From contig NZ_BBLX01000006.1 of the NCBI RefSeq assembly GCF_000971155.1, forward strand, positions 165,833 through 229,832: DNA of 64,000 nucleotides, given 5' to 3'. The DNA comes from Demequina maris. GTDB lineage: Bacteria; Actinomycetota; Actinomycetes; Actinomycetales; Demequinaceae. The notes under the pieces are model-generated. The model did not search any database. It had not been told where the DNA came from and saw nothing but the letters and a program-made list of their open reading frames with translations. The position numbers and the translations under genes are program-made. Below are positions 34,102 to 43,222 of this stretch, in pieces. The stretch's first letter is position 1, and every line of letters starts with the position of its first letter.

Positions 34102-35655
34102 ATGGACACCACCCCCGATCCCCGCCGCTGGTGGGGACTGGCCGCGATCGGCCTGGCCCAGCTGATGGTCGTGCTCGACATGACCATCGTCAACATCGCG
34201 CTGCCCACCGCGCAGACGGACCTCGGAATCTCGGACGCCGACCGTCAATGGGTCATCACCGCCTACACGCTCGCGTTCGGCGGGCTCCTCCTGCTCGGCG
34301 GCCGCCTCGGCGACGTGTTCGGGCGCAAGCAGACCCTGATCATCGGGCTCGTCGGCTTCGCCGCCGCCTCGGCGTTCGGCGGCGTCTCGCAGACCTTCGC
34401 GATGCTCATCATCGCGCGTGCCCTCCAGGGCGTGTTCGCGGCGCTTCTCGCGCCCGCGGCGCTGTCGATGCTCAACGTCACGTTCACCGATCCCCAGGAA
34501 CGCGCCCGCGCGCTCGGCGTCTACGGCGCGGTCGCGGGCGGCGGCGCCGCCATCGGCCTCATCCTCGGCGGCGCGCTCACGCAGTACCTCGACTGGCGCT
34601 GGACCCTCATGGTCAACGTGCCCGTCGCGGTCGTCGCGGTGATCGGTGCATCGCTGTTCCTGCACAACCACGGCACGGCGGGCATCCGCACGCGCCTCGA
34701 CATCCCCGGCGCGCTGCTCGCGACGGGCGGCGTGCTCGCGATCGTCTACGCGCTGAGCGAGGCCGAGCAGCACGGCTGGGGCTCGGCGCTGGTGCTGTCG
34801 ATGCTCGCGCTCGGCGCCGCGCTTCTCGTCGTGTTCGTGCTCGTCGAGCGCCGCACGCCGCACGCGCTGCTGCCGCTCCACCTGCTCCGCGAGCGCAACC
34901 GCGTGGGCGCGCTCACCGCGGTCGGGCTCACGCAGATCGGCATGTTCGGCGTCTTCCTGTTCCTCACGTACTACCTGCAGGGGATCCAGGGCTACTCGCC
35001 GATGAAGACCGGCATCTCGTTCCTGCCCATGGTGGTCGGCATGATGACCGGCGCGGTCGGCATCTCCGCCCGCCTGCTGCCGCGCGTCGGACCGCGCCGC
35101 CTCATGCTGCCGGGCATGCTCATCGCGGCGGCGGCCCTCGCGTTCCTCACCCAGATCGACGTCGACTCGACCTACTGGCTCCACGTGTTCCCGGGGCTCG
35201 TGCTCCTGGGCCTCGGCATGGGCATGACGTTCATGCCGTCCATGGCGACCGCCACCGGCGGCGTGCGGGGGACCGATGCGGGTGTCGTGTCCGCGACGCT
35301 CAACACGACCCAGCAGGTGGGCGGCTCGATCGGCATCGCGCTCCTGAACACGGTGGCCGCCACCGTGACCGCGAACTGGATCGTCGACAACGGCGCCTCG
35401 ACCCCGGCACAGATGGCCGAGGCCACGGTGCAGGGCTTCTCGACCGCGATGTGGATCTCGGTGGGCGCGGTGCTCCTCGCCTTCGTGTCGGCCGCGCTGC
35501 TGGTGCAGTCCCGGCCGATGCCGGGCGGCGCGCATGGCGAGCCCCTCGAGCCGGCGATCGCGGCCGCGGGCGAGCAGATCTCGGGCGCCGACGCCGCGGC
35601 GATCCCCGCCACCGCGGCGGCGGGTCCCGCGGACGACGAGGCCGAGCGCGCCTGA
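34102..35655 (+). CDS. MFS transporter, DHA2 (14-TM drug:proton antiporter) family
   Basis: A 517-residue membrane protein with about 14 hydrophobic segments. Motif LDMTIVNIALPTAQTDLG (motif D1) is in TM1, the loop motif A reads GGRLGDVFGRKQ, and motif C-like GGGAAIGLILGG lies in TM5. It should export toxic compounds using the proton gradient. The last 40 or so residues are a hydrophilic Ala/Glu-rich tail. It is divergent from the TetR gene, which probably represses it. Confidence 0.88.
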   Translation: MDTTPDPRRWWGLAAIGLAQLMVVLDMTIVNIALPTAQTDLGISDADRQWVITAYTLAFGGLLLLGGRLGDVFGRKQTLIIGLVGFAAASAFGGVSQTFAMLIIARALQGVFAALLAPAALSMLNVTFTDPQERARALGVYGAVAGGGAAIGLILGGALTQYLDWRWTLMVNVPVAVVAVIGASLFLHNHGTAGIRTRLDIPGALLATGGVLAIVYALSEAEQHGWGSALVLSMLALGAALLVVFVLVERRTPHALLPLHLLRERNRVGALTAVGLTQIGMFGVFLFLTYYLQGIQGYSPMKTGISFLPMVVGMMTGAVGISARLLPRVGPRRLMLPGMLIAAAALAFLTQIDVDSTYWLHVFPGLVLLGLGMGMTFMPSMATATGGVRGTDAGVVSATLNTTQQVGGSIGIALLNTVAATVTANWIVDNGASTPAQMAEATVQGFSTAMWISVGAVLLAFVSAALLVQSRPMPGGAHGEPLEPAIAAAGEQISGADAAAIPATAAAGPADDEAERA

Positions 35656-35671
35656 CGTCACCTCGTCGAAT

Positions 35672-35709
35672 CGCGACGCCCTCGGGGGCCTTCCTCCGGG
35701 GGCGTCGCG
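35672..35709. terminator. bidirectional hairpin terminator
   Basis: CGCGACGCCC (35672-35681) pairs perfectly with GGGCGTCGCG (35700-35709) across an 18-base loop. It lies between the stops of the MFS gene and the convergent oxidoreductase gene. No T-run follows, as is usual in this GC class. Confidence 0.65.
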
Positions 35710-35715
35710 GCGTCG

Positions 35716-36636
35716 TCAGGGCGCGACGACCACCTTGCCGTGCAGGTGGCGCGTCTCGAGCAGGCTGAAGGCCTCGGCGACCCGCTCGAGCGGGAGGACG
35801 GCCTGGACGGGCAGCACCAGGCCGCCGTCCGCCACCATGCGCGCAAGCCGGTCGAGCACATCGGCGCGGCGCTCGTAGCGGCCGGGGCTCCTCAGCCCGA
35901 GCTCGGCCACGGCGGCACGGTCGGCGATGGCGCAGATGCGGTCGGGCGCGACCCCCAGCGCGAGTCCCGCGTCGATCGCCTCGCGGCCGAAGTTGTCCTG
36001 CACCGCGGTGATGCCTGCGGGGGCAGCCGCGCGCACGCGGTCGACGAGGCCGGGGCCGTACTCGACGGGGACCACGCCGATGGCCTGCAATCGCGCGTGG
36101 TTGCCCGGCCCGGCGGTGCCGACCACTGCGGCGCCCGCCGCGAGCGCGAGCTGGCAGAACAGGAAGCCGACCGCGCCGGCGGCCGCGCTCACCAGCACCA
36201 CGTCGCCCTCGCCGGGCTCCAGCACGCCCATCGCCGCGTTGGCCGTCTGACCGGGTGTTGAGAGCGAGCCGGCGACCTCGAAGGGCACGCCCGCAGGCTT
36301 GCGCGCGAGATGCGAGGACAGCACCGCGAGGTGCTCCCGAAGCGTTCCGGCGCCCCACCCGAGGACCTCGTCGCCGGGGACGACGGGGGTGCCGTCCCAG
36401 TACCGGGCGTCGGCGCCCGCCGCGCTCACGACGCCGGCGAAGTCGCCGCCGAGCGATCGCGGGAAGGGGGTGTCCAGGGGGATGAGCCCCGACCGCGCCT
36501 TGGCGTCGTAGGGGTTGATGCCGACCGCGCGGACCTCCACGACCACGCCGTCGGGCCCGGGCTTCGGCACCGGCACCTCGGCCACGCGCAGCACGTCCGG
36601 GCCGCCGGTCTCGTCGAACAGCACCGCTCTCTGCAT
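35716..36636 (-). CDS. NADP-dependent quinone oxidoreductase-like MDR protein
   Basis: A 306-residue zinc-free medium-chain reductase. MQRAVLFDETGGPDVLRV is the classic N-terminus of the quinone-oxidoreductase branch. GGDFAGVVSAAGADA and VLVSAAAGAVGFLFCQLALAAGA (Rossmann dinucleotide loop) follow; the cysteines that bind zinc in ADH are absent. It probably reduces quinones or enals with NADPH. The frame extends to 36684, but ATG 36636 is the family start. It is followed upstream by the helicase gene on the same strand, 58 bases away. Confidence 0.82.
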   Translation of the reverse strand: MQRAVLFDETGGPDVLRVAEVPVPKPGPDGVVVEVRAVGINPYDAKARSGLIPLDTPFPRSLGGDFAGVVSAAGADARYWDGTPVVPGDEVLGWGAGTLREHLAVLSSHLARKPAGVPFEVAGSLSTPGQTANAAMGVLEPGEGDVVLVSAAAGAVGFLFCQLALAAGAAVVGTAGPGNHARLQAIGVVPVEYGPGLVDRVRAAAPAGITAVQDNFGREAIDAGLALGVAPDRICAIADRAAVAELGLRSPGRYERRADVLDRLARMVADGGLVLPVQAVLPLERVAEAFSLLETRHLHGKVVVAP

Positions 36637-36694
36637 CGTCACCGCTCCATCATGCAGGAGGCCTGGTAGGCGCGGGATCCCCACACGCCGGTCG

Positions 36695-39325
36695 CTACAC
36701 CCACGCCGTCTCCCGGCACCGCGGGAAGGTGCTGCAGCCGTAGAACTCGCCGTGCCTGCCCGAGCGCCTCACGAGCGTGCCCTCGCCGCAGCCCGCGCAC
36801 ACCCTGATCTCCTCGGTGCCGCCGTCCGTGCCGCGGACCTCGACGCCCGGGTCCTCCAGCAGCTCGAGCACGAACGGCGACTCGCGACCCGCGACGGTGA
36901 ACACCGTGACGGTGTGGCGGGCCCGCGTCAGCGCGACGTAGAACAGGCGGCGCTCCTCCGCGTGCCGGTAGCCGTCGTCCGCGGACATCGCGAGCGCGAG
37001 CACCGGGTCGTCGGGGATCGTGCTCGGGAAGCCGTACCGCCCTGTGGTGACGTTCGGCAGGATCACGTGGTCCGCCTCGAGCCCCTTGGACCGATGCACG
37101 GTGCGGAACCGCACGTCGAGGCCGGGGGGCGCCGTGGCCGGGACGAGCTTCCGGTCGAAGCCGTACCGGCCGAGCACGTCCACCGTGGCGCCCGGCCCGC
37201 CGGACAGCCGCTGCAGGTGCGCCTCGATCGCCGCCGGCAGCGCATCGTGCCGCTCCACGCGCACGACCGTGACGGGCGCGCCGCCCGGGCCGCGTGCCGC
37301 GCGCACCGTCTTGGTGAGCTGCGCAGGGTTGCGCGACACGAAGCGGCTCGCGACGTCCGCGACGTTCTGCGTCGTCCTGAAGGTCGTCTGCAGGCGGCGC
37401 GTGAGCGCCGGTCCGAAGTACGCGGAGAAGCCCGTCATCACGGACAGGTCCGCGCCGGCGAAGCGGTTGATCGCCTGCCAGTCGTCGCCGACGGCAAGGA
37501 GGTGCGTCCCGCGGTCGCGCAGGAGCGCCTTGGTGAGGCGGGCGCGGGCGCGGCTGGAGTCCTGGAACTCGTCGACCATGACCAGGTCCCAGCGCGCCAG
37601 GCCCGGGTCCCGCTCGACGAGCTCGGCGGCGCGCAGCAGCATGTCGTCGAAGTCGACGGCGTCCGCCGCGTCGAGCTCGTCCTGCCAGCGCTCGTGGATG
37701 CGCCAGTAGAGGTCGAGGAACAGTCGCGTGCGCGGGGTGTCGAGCGCGGGCATCGTCGCGAGGCGCTCCTGCAGCGCGGCGCGGGTGAGCGCGCCCGCCT
37801 TCACGTGCGACATGAAGGTGCGGACCAGCCGGGCGAGGCGCTCGTGCTCAAGCGGGTCGGCTCCGGGGAGGGGGCGGTCGGGGTTCCAGTCGAGCGTGAT
37901 GCCGTGGCGCTCGAGGTCGCGCGCGAACGCCTCGAAGCCGCTGTGATCCTGGATCGCGTGCCACGCGGTCTCGACCAGCGCGGTGCCGTGGGTCGCGTGG
38001 ACGCGCCGCTTCCACGCCATCGCCTCGGCGTAGCCGCGGAAGGGTGCCGTCCCGTCGGCGCCCAGCGCCCAGTGCTCGTGCCACACGTCCGCGGCGGGGT
38101 AGTAGAAATCGGCGGTGTAGCGCCCGTGGACCCGGTCCGCGACGTTGTGGGGGTACGGGTGCGCGTAGCGGTAGTCGACGCCGTTGAGGAACAGCCAGTC
38201 GGCGACGAGCCGCTCTCCCTCGCTGCGGACCGTCTCGCCGCGGTAGGTCGCGAAGCCGCTCACCTGCGTGTCGGGGTCGTAGCTGTCGTGGTCGCCGTTC
38301 TCGGCGGATCCCGAGGCCTTGCCGTAGAGCAGGCGGAACAGGTCCCACCGGAACCGGAAGTCGAGGTCCGTGTCGCGCAGGCGGTCGACGATCGCCTGGA
38401 CCTTCTCGACGTCCTTGCCGTCCTCGACCCAGGGCGCGATGCGGGGCCGGCGTCCCGTCGCCTCGGCGATCAGCGACAGGCCGAAGGAGTGGAAGGTCGC
38501 CGCGCGGAGGCCGTCCGCGCGCAGCCCGAGCGCGCCGATCCGGGCGTCGACACGCTCCTGGAGCTCGCGGGCCGCGTCGGCGTTGAAGGCGAGCATGAGG
38601 ATCCGGTCGGGGGTGGTGAGGCCGCGGCGGATCGCGTACGCGGCGCGCGCCACCATCACCGAGGTCTTGCCGGACCCCGCCGCGGCGATGACGCGGACAC
38701 GGTTGTCGTGGGACACGACCGCGCGCGCCTGCTCGACGGTCAACGGCGAGCGCTCGACGCCCGCGAAGAAGTCCCGTCCGGCGATCAGCTCGCGGCGCAG
38801 GATCTCCTCGTTCGCGGCGCCCACGCGCGCGAGGTGGTCCTGCGCGAGGAACGCGAGCGCCCGCTGCTCCGCCGCGGAGAGGTGCCGGGGAAGCGCCGCC
38901 CGCTCGTCGGGCGTGAGGGTGGCGAGCAGGTCGGCGTGGTGGGGGAGCCCGGCCAGGATCGCCACGGCGTCGTCGTGGGCGATCCAGCGCTGCTTGCGCA
39001 CGCGCGTCTCGAGCAGCCGGTGGAAGACCTGCTCACGATGCGCGGCGAGGGCCAGCGCGTCGCGCAGCTTCGTGCGGGTGACGATGCGCGTGACCGCGGC
39101 GCGGATCTCGCGCGCGTCGCGCGGGTCGAGGCCGGCGAGCCGCAGGGCCGGCATGCCGTCCGCCGACGCGACGACGAGTCCGTGCTCGAGCCAGCGGCGC
39201 GCGACCCGGACCCGTGACGCCTCGGTGCCGACGAGCTCCTCGACGGTGCCGTCGGTCTCGAGCTTGAGCCGGTCCCGCGCGTAGGCGAGGGACCATCCGC
39301 CGGTCCCTGTCCACGTGCGAGGCAT
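36695..39325 (-). CDS. UvrD/HelD-type DNA helicase with C-terminal topoisomerase-like zinc finger
   Basis: An 876-residue superfamily 1A helicase. The Walker A is VIAAAGSGKTS near residue 212, motif II is MVDEFQDSSRAR, motif III is AVGDDWQAINRFAGAD, and the C-terminal region has VHRSKGLEADHVILPNV and FYVALTRARHTV. About 200 residues precede the helicase core, as in helicase IV. The extreme C-terminus is a four-cysteine zinc finger (CAGCGEGTLVRR, then YGCSTFPRC) like those of topoisomerase I, which fits a role at DNA ends or stalled forks. There is no adjacent nuclease subunit, so it is not part of an obvious defence pair. ATG 39325 is taken over the longer frame. Confidence 0.85.
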   Translation of the reverse strand: MPRTWTGTGGWSLAYARDRLKLETDGTVEELVGTEASRVRVARRWLEHGLVVASADGMPALRLAGLDPRDAREIRAAVTRIVTRTKLRDALALAAHREQVFHRLLETRVRKQRWIAHDDAVAILAGLPHHADLLATLTPDERAALPRHLSAAEQRALAFLAQDHLARVGAANEEILRRELIAGRDFFAGVERSPLTVEQARAVVSHDNRVRVIAAAGSGKTSVMVARAAYAIRRGLTTPDRILMLAFNADAARELQERVDARIGALGLRADGLRAATFHSFGLSLIAEATGRRPRIAPWVEDGKDVEKVQAIVDRLRDTDLDFRFRWDLFRLLYGKASGSAENGDHDSYDPDTQVSGFATYRGETVRSEGERLVADWLFLNGVDYRYAHPYPHNVADRVHGRYTADFYYPAADVWHEHWALGADGTAPFRGYAEAMAWKRRVHATHGTALVETAWHAIQDHSGFEAFARDLERHGITLDWNPDRPLPGADPLEHERLARLVRTFMSHVKAGALTRAALQERLATMPALDTPRTRLFLDLYWRIHERWQDELDAADAVDFDDMLLRAAELVERDPGLARWDLVMVDEFQDSSRARARLTKALLRDRGTHLLAVGDDWQAINRFAGADLSVMTGFSAYFGPALTRRLQTTFRTTQNVADVASRFVSRNPAQLTKTVRAARGPGGAPVTVVRVERHDALPAAIEAHLQRLSGGPGATVDVLGRYGFDRKLVPATAPPGLDVRFRTVHRSKGLEADHVILPNVTTGRYGFPSTIPDDPVLALAMSADDGYRHAEERRLFYVALTRARHTVTVFTVAGRESPFVLELLEDPGVEVRGTDGGTEEIRVCAGCGEGTLVRRSGRHGEFYGCSTFPRCRETAWV

Positions 39326-39394
39326 CCGCACATCCTGCCGCAACCCGCCGACGTCGCCGGACCGCCGCATCGTCCGCGCGGCGACCTCCCAGGC

Positions 39395-39400
39395 TAGACT
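39395..39400 (+). promoter_or_regulatory. possible -10 element before the MBL-fold gene
   Basis: TAGACT lies 45 bases before ATG 39445 in the divergent gap with the helicase gene. No clear -35 hexamer is present. Confidence 0.35.
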
Positions 39401-39444
39401 CACTTGCTGGAAGTCGGTTTCGCAGAATGAGACGAAGGGGTCCC

Positions 39445-40074
39445 ATGGAGCTCACCCACCTCGGTCACGCGTGCTTCCTGGTCGACACGGGCGCCGCACG
39501 CCTGCTGATCGACCCCGGCGTGCACTCGCGTTTCGAGGAGCTGCGCGGCCTCGACGCCGTGCTGGTCACGCATCAGCACGCCGATCACGTCGACGTCGAG
39601 CGCCTTCGGCCGCTGCTGGAGGCCAATCCCGGTGCGGCGCTGGTGGTCGATCCGGACACCGCGACCGCGGTGGCGGGCCTGCCTCGGCCCGCCGTCGTCG
39701 CACGCCCGGGCGAGCGGCTCGCGCTGGGCGGCGCGACCGTCGAGGTGCTCGGGGACCTCCACGCCGACGTCTATGCCGACGTCCCCGGCTGCACCAACGC
39801 GGCATACCTCGTCGACGGCGGCGCGTTCCTTCACCCCGGCGACTCGTTCGTCGCTCCCGAGGTCTCCGTGGACGTGCTCGCGGTCCCGATCGACGCCCCG
39901 TGGCTGAAGCTCGCGGAGGCCGTCGACTACGTGCGCGCGGTGGGGCCGCGGGTGGCCGTCCCGATGCACGAGGGGGAGACCACCGACCCCGCCAAGCTCG
40001 CGGGCATGCTCGCGGCCTTCAGCCCCGAGGGCGTCGTGCGCCGGCTGGCGATCGGCGAGCCCGCGGCGCTCTAA
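39445..40074 (+). CDS. MBL-fold metal-dependent hydrolase (UlaG-like)
   Basis: A 209-residue metallo-beta-lactamase-fold protein. Metal ligands lie in VTHQHADHVD (about residues 34-43), and later in FLHPGDSFV and VPMHEGE. The opening MELTHLGHACFLVDTG is that of the UlaG/YtxJ-like group, many of which are phosphodiesterases or lactonases. The substrate is unknown. GAAGGGG ahead favours ATG 39445 over ATG 39427. It ends at a strong hairpin shared with the convergent ABC gene. Confidence 0.82.
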   Translation: MELTHLGHACFLVDTGAARLLIDPGVHSRFEELRGLDAVLVTHQHADHVDVERLRPLLEANPGAALVVDPDTATAVAGLPRPAVVARPGERLALGGATVEVLGDLHADVYADVPGCTNAAYLVDGGAFLHPGDSFVAPEVSVDVLAVPIDAPWLKLAEAVDYVRAVGPRVAVPMHEGETTDPAKLAGMLAAFSPEGVVRRLAIGEPAAL

Positions 40075-40090
40075 GCCGCCGCAGACGGAA

Positions 40091-40126
40091 CGAGGCCGGC
40101 GGGGGATCGTTCCCCTGCCGGCCTCG
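40091..40126. terminator. bidirectional hairpin terminator
   Basis: CGAGGCCGGC (40091-40100) pairs with GCCGGCCTCG (40117-40126), and an inner GGGGA/TCCCC extends the stem, leaving a loop of a few bases. It separates the MBL-fold gene from the convergent ABC operon, just 12 bases before the ABC gene's stop. Confidence 0.75.
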
Positions 40127-40138
40127 CCCCCCTCGGCG

Positions 40139-40921
40139 TCACGCGAACATGGAGTCCCGTGCGCCCGTGATCCACCCCACGAGGTGGTCGTTGTCGGTGT
40201 CCTGCGTCGCGACGTCCGCGACCTTGCGGCCGCGGTTGAGCACCACCATGCGGTCGCAGACCGCGTTGGCCAGCGCGAGGTTGTGCGTCACGAGCACGAT
40301 CGCGATGCCCTGGTCCGCCATGCGGCGCACCAGCGACTGCACCACCTGCGTCTGCTCGTAGCCGAGCGCCGCGGTGGGCTCGTCGAGCAACAGCACGCCG
40401 TTCTGGTCGCCGGTGACGCGGGTGGCGCTGCGGGCGAGCGCCACCACCTGGCGCTGACCGCCGGACAGCATCTCCACGGGACGCGTCATCGCCGCGGTCC
40501 GCACGCCGAGCTTGTCGAGCTCGGCCTCCGAGCGCTTGCGCTGCGCCTTGTGGTCGACGAAGCCGAGCAGGCCGAAGATGCCCGGCCGCAGGATCTCGCG
40601 GCCGATGTTGAGGTTGGTCGCGATGTCCAGGGCGTCGACGAGCGCGAGGTCCTGGTAGACCATCTGGATGCCCGCGTGCGTGGCGGCGCTGGGGGAGTGG
40701 AGCTCCACCGCCTTGCCGTGCACCTTGAGGGTGCCGGCGCTGGGCCGGTGCGCGCCGGACATGATCTTGAGCAGGGTCGACTTGCCGGCGCCGTTGTCGC
40801 CGAGCAGGCCCACGACCTCGCCCTGACGGACGTGGAAGTCGATCGAGTCGAGCGCGCGCACGTAGCCGTAGTGCATGTCGACGCCCGTCAGCTCGAGCGC
40901 CGGAGTGGTGTTCTCCTGCAT
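40139..40921 (-). CDS. sugar-type ABC transporter, ATP-binding protein
   Basis: A 260-residue single-domain ATPase of the ribose/fructose (CUT2) type. Walker A is LLGDNGAGKSTLLK, the signature is MLSGGQRQVVALAR and Walker B is VLLLDEPTAALG, followed by the switch THN in VLVTHNLAL. Unlike RbsA it carries one, not two, nucleotide domains, as in FrcA-like systems. The true start is ATG 40921, five bases after the permease stop. It is the last gene of a three-gene importer whose promoter carries the TGAAAG-N3-CTTTCA operator. Confidence 0.9.
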   Translation of the reverse strand: MQENTTPALELTGVDMHYGYVRALDSIDFHVRQGEVVGLLGDNGAGKSTLLKIMSGAHRPSAGTLKVHGKAVELHSPSAATHAGIQMVYQDLALVDALDIATNLNIGREILRPGIFGLLGFVDHKAQRKRSEAELDKLGVRTAAMTRPVEMLSGGQRQVVALARSATRVTGDQNGVLLLDEPTAALGYEQTQVVQSLVRRMADQGIAIVLVTHNLALANAVCDRMVVLNRGRKVADVATQDTDNDHLVGWITGARDSMFA

Positions 40922-40926
40922 GCCGC

Positions 40927-42039
40927 TCACCTCGTTCCCGTGTGGACGGATGCCTGGGCGGTCGCCATGAGGCGCTTCGACACCGACATCGTGACCCACC
41001 GTTCGAGGGTGAGCGAGCCGATGAGGAGCACGCCGGTGACGCCGGTGGCCCAGTACGGCTGGACGCCCTTGATGGTGAGCCCGTTGGAGATGGTCGCGAG
41101 CACCAGCGCGCCCACGAGGACGCGGGGAAGGCTTCCCCTGCCGCCCACGAGCGAGACGCCCGCCAGGGCGACCGCGGTCAACGCGGTGAAGATGAGCGCG
41201 GGGCTCGCGCCCGGGTTCGCCTCGGTCACCGTCGCCGTGGTGACGAGACCGCCGAGCGCCGCGCAGGTGCTCGAGATCACGAACGCGAAGACCTTATAGC
41301 GGTCGGAGTGGATGCCGGAGCGGCGGACCGCCTCCGCGCTGCCGCCGACCGCCATGAGGCGGATTCCGTCGCGCGTCTTGGTGAGGAACACCGTGCCCAC
41401 GACGAACACGCCCGCGGTGATCCACACCGGAGCCGGCACACCCAGGTAGCGCTGGGTGCCCATGAAGTCGAGCTTCGACAGGCCGGGGATCGTGTACCCG
41501 CCCGCGACGATCGCAGCGGCGGCCGACGTGATCGACAGCATCGCGATGGTCACGATGATCGGGTTGAAGCCGCGTAGCGAGATCAGCCCGTTGGCGAGCC
41601 CCACGAGGGCGCCGATCACGATGCCGACGGTGAGCGCGAGCCACACCGGCAGGTCGTTGATGATCATCCATCCGGCGACGCAGCTCGACAGCGCCGCGAC
41701 GCCCGGGATGGACAGGTCGAGCGCGCCGCAGATGATGCCGACCGCGACGCCGGCGGCGAAGATCGCGCTGATCGCCGCGGCGTTGGCGATGAGGATCGCG
41801 TTGTTGAGCGTCGCGAAGTACGGGCTCGCCCACAGCGAGAACCCGACGATCAGGAGGCCCCACAGCACGAAGATGCCGCGGTCGCGCAGGAAGATCATGC
41901 CGCGGACGCCCGCGCTGTCCTTGGGTGGGGCCGCGGCGGGCGCGGGGCCTTGGGGCGGGGTGGGCGCGGCCGATGCGGCGGCTCCCGGGGTTCCGGGAGT
42001 CGCCGCGCCGCCGGCCTCAGCAGGGCTGGTCATCGTCAT
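40927..42039 (-). CDS. sugar-type ABC transporter, permease
   Basis: A 370-residue permease of the RbsC (BPD_transp_2) family with eight to ten hydrophobic segments. Family landmarks are GAVALSGAGDLSIPG-like GIICGALDLSIPGVAALSS, ISLRGFNPIIVTIAMLSI and AVALAGVSLVGGRGS. The first 45 or so residues are an Ala/Pro-rich cytosolic extension. ATG 42033 has better spacing to GGAAAG than ATG 42039. It is 20 bases downstream of the binding-protein gene. Confidence 0.9.
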   Translation of the reverse strand: MTMTSPAEAGGAATPGTPGAAASAAPTPPQGPAPAAAPPKDSAGVRGMIFLRDRGIFVLWGLLIVGFSLWASPYFATLNNAILIANAAAISAIFAAGVAVGIICGALDLSIPGVAALSSCVAGWMIINDLPVWLALTVGIVIGALVGLANGLISLRGFNPIIVTIAMLSITSAAAAIVAGGYTIPGLSKLDFMGTQRYLGVPAPVWITAGVFVVGTVFLTKTRDGIRLMAVGGSAEAVRRSGIHSDRYKVFAFVISSTCAALGGLVTTATVTEANPGASPALIFTALTAVALAGVSLVGGRGSLPRVLVGALVLATISNGLTIKGVQPYWATGVTGVLLIGSLTLERWVTMSVSKRLMATAQASVHTGTR

Positions 42040-42059
42040 GTCTTTCCGCCACGCGCCGA

Positions 42060-43082
42060 TCAGCTGCCCGCGGTGATCGACTTGATCGGCACGGTGAGGA
42101 GCGGGCCCTCAGCCGTCGGGTCCATCTGCATCTCCGCGAGCGTGTTGAAGGACTGCACCATGTCGTCCTCGAACTGCAGCGCGACCGTCGCGTACATCGT
42201 GCCGTCCTCGACGAGGCCGAGCACCTCGTCGTTGCCGCCGAAGTTGACGACGCACGGCAGGTCCTTGCCGGCGGCCTTGAAGGCGCCGATCGCGCCGAGC
42301 GCGCCCTCGTCGTTCGCCGCGGCGACGACGTTGACGTCCGGGTTGCCCTGGAGGATGGTGCCCACGTCGGTCTGGGAGGCCGCGCGGTCGGAGATGGTCC
42401 AGTTCTGGACCACCTCGGCGTCGGGGGCGGTCGCCTCGAGCGCCGTGAGGAACGCCTCGTCGGACTCCTTCTTGCCGGCCGTGCCCGCAGCCGACTCGCC
42501 GTAGATCACGGTGGCCTTGCCGTCGAGCTTCTCGTTGATGCACATGCCGGTCTGCTCGCCGAGCGCGGTGCCGCCGGCCTCGTAGTCGATGGTGTCGAAG
42601 CTGATGCCGGCCTGTGCGCCGTCGAAGCCGTAGTCGGCGGGAACGCCGTTGATGAGGACCGGCACGCCCTTCTCCTGCGCGGTGTGGAGCACATCCGTCA
42701 TCGAGGAGGGGGCGATCGCGATGATCCACAGCGCGCCGGCGCGGCCGGACTCGAGGACCTCGGTCACCTGCTGGACCTGCTCGGTGGGCTCCATGTTCGG
42801 GTCCTGGACGATGATCTCCCAGCCCTGGCTGCCGCCGTAGCCCTGGACGCCCTCGGACAGGCCCTTCATGGCGGGGATCTGGAGGCCGATGGGAGAGAAC
42901 ACGAGCGTCTTGGGCAGGTCTGAGGCGGGAGCCTCCGACTCCATCGCGGTATCCGAGGCGGACGGCGAGGCGTCGCCGGTGCCCTCGTTCGTGCTGCTGC
43001 TGCAAGCGGTCATCACGACCAGGGTGGTGGCGGCGCCGACGGCGAGCGCCGAACGCTTGAGTGAACGACGATTCATGCTCAC
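42060..43082 (-). CDS. sugar-type ABC transporter, substrate-binding lipoprotein
   Basis: A 340-residue lipoprotein: signal peptide ending LVVMTAC with lipidated Cys27, a Ser/Thr/Ala-rich linker, then a periplasmic-binding-protein type I fold (VFSPIGLQIPAMKGLSEGVQ; VVAAANDEGALGAIGAFKAAG). It captures the substrate outside the cell for the permease and ATPase encoded downstream. The ligand cannot be read, and sequence similarity to ribose/inositol binders is only general. GTG 43082 lies six bases after AAAGGAG and is preferred over ATG 43076. Confidence 0.88.
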   Translation of the reverse strand: MSMNRRSLKRSALAVGAATTLVVMTACSSSTNEGTGDASPSASDTAMESEAPASDLPKTLVFSPIGLQIPAMKGLSEGVQGYGGSQGWEIIVQDPNMEPTEQVQQVTEVLESGRAGALWIIAIAPSSMTDVLHTAQEKGVPVLINGVPADYGFDGAQAGISFDTIDYEAGGTALGEQTGMCINEKLDGKATVIYGESAAGTAGKKESDEAFLTALEATAPDAEVVQNWTISDRAASQTDVGTILQGNPDVNVVAAANDEGALGAIGAFKAAGKDLPCVVNFGGNDEVLGLVEDGTMYATVALQFEDDMVQSFNTLAEMQMDPTAEGPLLTVPIKSITAGS

Positions 43083-43125
43083 GGGAATCTCCTTTGATGT
43101 CCGCGATCTGTGGTGGAACTGCCAA

Positions 43126-43151
43126 CTTTCACTTTATGAAAGCAACTTTCG
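43126..43151. promoter_or_regulatory. island operator 1 (ABC importer promoter)
   Basis: On the + strand ATGAAAGCAACTTTCG (core TGAAAG-CAA-CTTTCG at 43137-43151) matches operators 2 and 3 at all but one arm position. It overlaps a second dyad, CTTTCA-CTTTA-TGAAAG (43126-43142), giving two interleaved sites. On the minus strand a TAGCAT hexamer (43169-43164) lies 12 bases upstream of the core, so a bound protein would block the importer's transcription start. No regulator gene of the window is next to it. Confidence 0.7.
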
Positions 43152-43222
43152 CCAGCGAGGCCCATGCTAGGGCTGCAGGTGCGGATTGTCTACAATCCTG
43201 GCCGTCGTGACGAAGATGTGAC

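Noticed and set aside
36515..39217. Open frame of about 900 codons on the + strand opposite the helicase gene
   Set aside because: No domain is visible and the minus strand has all SF1 helicase motifs in order.
36695..39325. Anti-phage defence helicase
   Set aside because: The domain order fits a helicase-IV-like housekeeping repair protein with a zinc finger, and its neighbours (an oxidoreductase and an MBL-fold hydrolase) are not known defence partners.
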